NCBI RefSeq assembly: GCF_003722355.1 | Contig: NZ_QWDD01000001.1 | Coordinates: forward strand, 3,091,001 to 3,155,000 | Origin: Methylocystis hirsuta | Lineage (GTDB): Bacteria; Pseudomonadota; Alphaproteobacteria; Rhizobiales; Beijerinckiaceae | Direction: 5' to 3' | Length of the DNA stretch: 64,000 nt | Shown here: positions 61,625 to 64,000 of the stretch, piece after piece | How positions within the stretch are numbered: the stretch's first letter is position 1 | How the letters are laid out: each line of letters begins with the position of its first letter | The notes under the pieces: generated by a model | The model's database searches: none | What the model saw: only the letters and a program-made list of their open reading frames with translations | What the model was told of the DNA's origin: nothing | Program-made: the position numbers and the translations under genes

Positions 61625-62848
61625 ATGAAACCTTTTATTTGGTTGCTGTTGCTTGCCTTGTTCCAGTTGTTTTCCGCAGTGGCGCAAGCTGACGTGCCGG
61701 ACTACGTTTTGGCCTATAGACTCGCGGTCGCTTCATACTGCGCATATGCGGTAAACGACCTCGACGACGATCACGGCAAAGAGCGCGCACGTCGTTGCCT
61801 AACAGAAGCCAAAAAACGGGACCCCCAGCGGTTATGGTCCTTGGACGCGCAGAGCACGGATGTCGAGACTTATTTTGATCCGCGCCACAGTGAAAACGCT
61901 TACTTGCTGGCGCGCACAAAGGACGGGTTAATTCTGGCGTTTCGCGGCACACTTACGCCGCCAATTGATCCAGATGGATCTATTTTTCATGTCGCGCGAA
62001 AAACGATCGAAGAGCACAACCTTCACGTCGCTGGATTTCAAAAGTTTGTAGAGGACTGGTTGAGGGATGTTAATGCAGCGGCCAACAACGGTCGCCACCC
62101 CGGCATACAGGCCGCTTGGGAGGATATACTCACGCACCTTGACGCCAAATGCGGGCGCGAACCCCAGCCGTGCTTTCGCGATTCGTTAGCGCACCTCGAT
62201 TCGGAAAAGGGTGAAAAGCTCTTCATAACTGGTCACAGCAAGGGCGGCGCCTTGGCCACGCTGGCGGCTTTGGACATTCCGAATAAGTTCGACGTCGCTC
62301 CTCCGGTAGTTTATACGTTCGCCGCCGCGAAAGCTCTTACCAAGAGGCAGGCTGCGAATGAAATTGCCCGAGCCAGCAAAATCTGGCGGTTTGAGCGGGC
62401 CGACGATCTTGTGCCTGCCCTCGCGCCAGATAGTACCGCCTTTTATTGGCCTTGGCCCTATGCTCATGTCGGTTCGTTGGCGCTGCTAGGCGCCGGCCGG
62501 ACGAAGCTCTTTCCGCCGAGCCCTAACGGCATCTACGATCCAAATGATCAAGACCGCATCCACTCCATTCTTTTCGATGCCGCGACGTCCGCACCGATCA
62601 ATGTCCTCGCAAGCCTGGCTGCGTTTGATCTGATCGGTGCGCTAAAAAAAGTCATTAATGGCGGCGAACCGGCTTGCCGAAAGTTCATCGACGCTCATTT
62701 TGCCGTGTTTTCCGATGTCCGCGAACTCGCACGCAACGGGGACTCCTCTGGGCCAGGTTTTTTTGTCGACGACCTTACGGACGGCAACAACGACAAGATT
62801 CTATGGGGCTATGGCCAGTGGTGTAAGCTTCTCAAATTTATAGACTGA
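61625..62848 (+). CDS. Secreted lipase-like alpha/beta hydrolase (class 3)
   Basis: A 407-residue exported protein. The signal peptide (WLLLLALFQLFSAVAQA) precedes DVPDY. The fold matches class 3 lipases: LILAFRGTL (oxyanion strand), then ITGHSKGGALATLAAL with the nucleophile near Ser205 in GHSKGG, VYTFAAAKALTKRQ and the Asp in ERADDLVP. Six or more Cys residues suggest disulfides. Its DNA is clearly poorer in GC and uses codons unlike its neighbours (ppdK and aspS), so it was probably acquired. AGGGAG lies upstream of the ATG. Substrate unknown. Confidence 0.8.
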   Translation: MKPFIWLLLLALFQLFSAVAQADVPDYVLAYRLAVASYCAYAVNDLDDDHGKERARRCLTEAKKRDPQRLWSLDAQSTDVETYFDPRHSENAYLLARTKDGLILAFRGTLTPPIDPDGSIFHVARKTIEEHNLHVAGFQKFVEDWLRDVNAAANNGRHPGIQAAWEDILTHLDAKCGREPQPCFRDSLAHLDSEKGEKLFITGHSKGGALATLAALDIPNKFDVAPPVVYTFAAAKALTKRQAANEIARASKIWRFERADDLVPALAPDSTAFYWPWPYAHVGSLALLGAGRTKLFPPSPNGIYDPNDQDRIHSILFDAATSAPINVLASLAAFDLIGALKKVINGGEPACRKFIDAHFAVFSDVRELARNGDSSGPGFFVDDLTDGNNDKILWGYGQWCKLLKFID

Positions 62849-62953
62849 GTCGCCGCTCGCATCCATTATGCTGGCTTGACAGCCGGCCCTTCGGCGTGCG
62901 CTTTTCCGCGCTAATCGCGCTGAGCGCCTTTCCACGCCGAGACTGCCTATCCC

Positions 62954-64000
62954 ATGCATCGCTACCGTTCGCATAATTGCGGAGAACCAAACGAATCGCT
63001 CGTCGGCGAGAAAATCCGGCTCTCCGGCTGGTGCCATCGCATCCGCGATCACGGCGGCGTGCTGTTCGTCGACCTGCGCGATCACTACGGGCTGACGCAA
63101 TGCGTCGTCGACCCCGATTCGCCCGCCTTCGCGCAGGCGGAGAAACTGCGCTCCGAATGGGTGGTGCGGCTCGACGGCGAGGTGCGGAAGCGCCCCGCCG
63201 GCACCGAAAATCCCGACATGCCGACAGGACAGGTCGAGGTTTACGTCAACGAAATCGAGGTGTTGGGCGCCGCCGCCGAATTGCCGCTGCCGGTCTTTGG
63301 CGACCAGCAATATCCCGAGGACACGCGGCTCAAATATCGCTTCATCGACCTGCGTCGCGAGAAGCTGCACCAGAACATCATGCTGCGCGGCCGCATCGTC
63401 GACTCGATCCGCATGCGCATGAAGCAGGCGGGCTTCTTCGAGTTCCAGACGCCGATTCTGACCGCTTCTTCGCCAGAAGGCGCGCGCGACTTTCTCGTGC
63501 CCTCGCGCCTGCATCCGGGGAAGTTCTACGCGCTGCCGCAGGCGCCTCAGCAGTTCAAGCAGCTCATCATGGTCGCGGGCTTCGATCGCTATTTCCAGAT
63601 CGCGCCCTGCTTTCGCGACGAAGACGCGCGCGCCGACCGTTCGCCGGGAGAGTTCTACCAGCTCGACGTCGAAATGAGCTTCGTGACGCAGGAAGACGTG
63701 TTCGGCGCGATCGAGCCGGTGCTGCGCGGGCTCTTCGAGGAGTTCGCCAATGGCAAGGCGGTCACGCAAAAATTCCCGCGCATTTCCTTCCGCGAGTCGA
63801 TGCTCAAATATGGCACGGACAAGCCGGATCTGCGCAACCCGCTGCTCATCGCCGACGTGTCCGAGGAATTCGCCCGCGAGGACGTGAGCTTCAAGGCGTT
63901 CAAAGGCAAGACCGTGCGCGCCATCCCCGCGCCGGGCGCCGCCGCCCAGCCGAGGAGCTTCTTCGACAAATTGAACGACTGGGCGCGAAGCGAAGGCGCA
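62954..64000 (+). CDS. aspS: Aspartyl-tRNA synthetase, 3' end outside window
   Basis: Class II synthetase that charges tRNA-Asp (or tRNA-Asp and tRNA-Asn). The frame from ATG 62954 stays open to the right edge, giving 349 residues of about 590. The anticodon-binding OB fold is [26 protein letters not shown]. Motif 1 and the catalytic start follow: [74 protein letters not shown] and [13 protein letters not shown]. Confidence 0.97.
   Translation, partial: MHRYRSHNCGEPNESLVGEKIRLSGWCHRIRDHGGVLFVDLRDHYGLTQCVVDPDSPAFAQAEKLRSEWVVRLDGEVRKRPAGTENPDMPTGQVEVYVNEIEVLGAAAELPLPVFGDQQYPEDTRLKYRFIDLRREKLHQNIMLRGRIVDSIRMRMKQAGFFEFQTPILTASSPEGARDFLVPSRLHPGKFYALPQAPQQFKQLIMVAGFDRYFQIAPCFRDEDARADRSPGEFYQLDVEMSFVTQEDVFGAIEPVLRGLFEEFANGKAVTQKFPRISFRESMLKYGTDKPDLRNPLLIADVSEEFAREDVSFKAFKGKTVRAIPAPGAAAQPRSFFDKLNDWARSEGA

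Noticed and set aside
1..64000. CRISPR arrays, prophage genes, intact insertion sequences, transposases or integrases
   Set aside because: None seen. The repeats found are palindromic elements, not regularly spaced arrays, and no transposase or integrase motif was read.

Overview
The window is GC-rich, densely packed chromosome from an alphaproteobacterium. Two tandem phasins (polyhydroxyalkanoate granule proteins), a full-length pyruvate phosphate dikinase, a PdhS/PleC-type histidine kinase, EipB, a DUF1192 protein and a bicarbonate-type SulP transporter with carbonic anhydrase all point to the Rhizobiales. The mix would suit a type II methanotroph such as Methylocystis or Methylosinus. That genus-level guess is inference: no methane oxidation gene lies in the window. 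No rRNA, CRISPR array, intact insertion sequence or prophage was seen.

Layout. 1-12.5 kb: a very large secreted beta-repeat protein (cut by the left edge), a thioester alpha-2-macroglobulin and penicillin-binding protein 1C, read as one rightward block. 12.7-24.5 kb: housekeeping genes (AI-2E-type permease, murA, a KAS-II-like synthase, galU, galE, an ArsR/SRPBCC pair, tRNA-Arg, gloB and neighbours). 24.5-34.4 kb: a membrane protein of unknown function, the 5-oxoprolinase operon pxpABC, a 25-codon membrane peptide, the PdhS-like kinase, two phasins, and the aroE / acyP-panC-GGCT group. 34.4-42.7 kb: an accessory stretch that starts at a tRNA-Ser. It holds a RelE-type toxin-antitoxin pair, a GNAT enzyme, CopDC, an SDR, SodC, a broken HAD/phosphotransferase locus, a shortened hemerythrin-like protein and a glycine-zipper stress-like protein. 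42.8-64 kb: a two-gene arginine-to-putrescine operon, eipB, RidA and GDPD, SulP plus carbonic anhydrase, nnr, ypfJ, a YmdB-type phosphodiesterase, pabB/pabC, a SleB hydrolase, yjbQ, a membrane-anchored cyclic-nucleotide-binding protein, ppdK, a lipase and the start of aspS.

How the genes fit together. Several groups are joined by 1- to 4-base stop/start overlaps: acyP-panC-GGCT, pxpA-B-C, pdaD-speB, gloB-cupin, copC-copD, ridA-GDPD, and the large protein with alpha-2-macroglobulin. These are likely translationally coupled operons. The alpha-2-macroglobulin/PBP1C block is an envelope defence and repair module. The SulP/carbonic anhydrase pair would supply bicarbonate for carboxylation, and PpdK makes phosphoenolpyruvate.

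Most notable: a palindromic repeat element that supplies the first codons of pbpC; duplicated palindromic operators that abut the GTG start of the toxin; a 12-base copy of the tRNA-Ser 3' end about 5 kb downstream, which may bound a decayed island; a HAD/phosphotransferase deletion-fusion pseudogene; a pabB-pabC junction that is one base out of phase; and two very small membrane proteins with strong ribosome binding sites.
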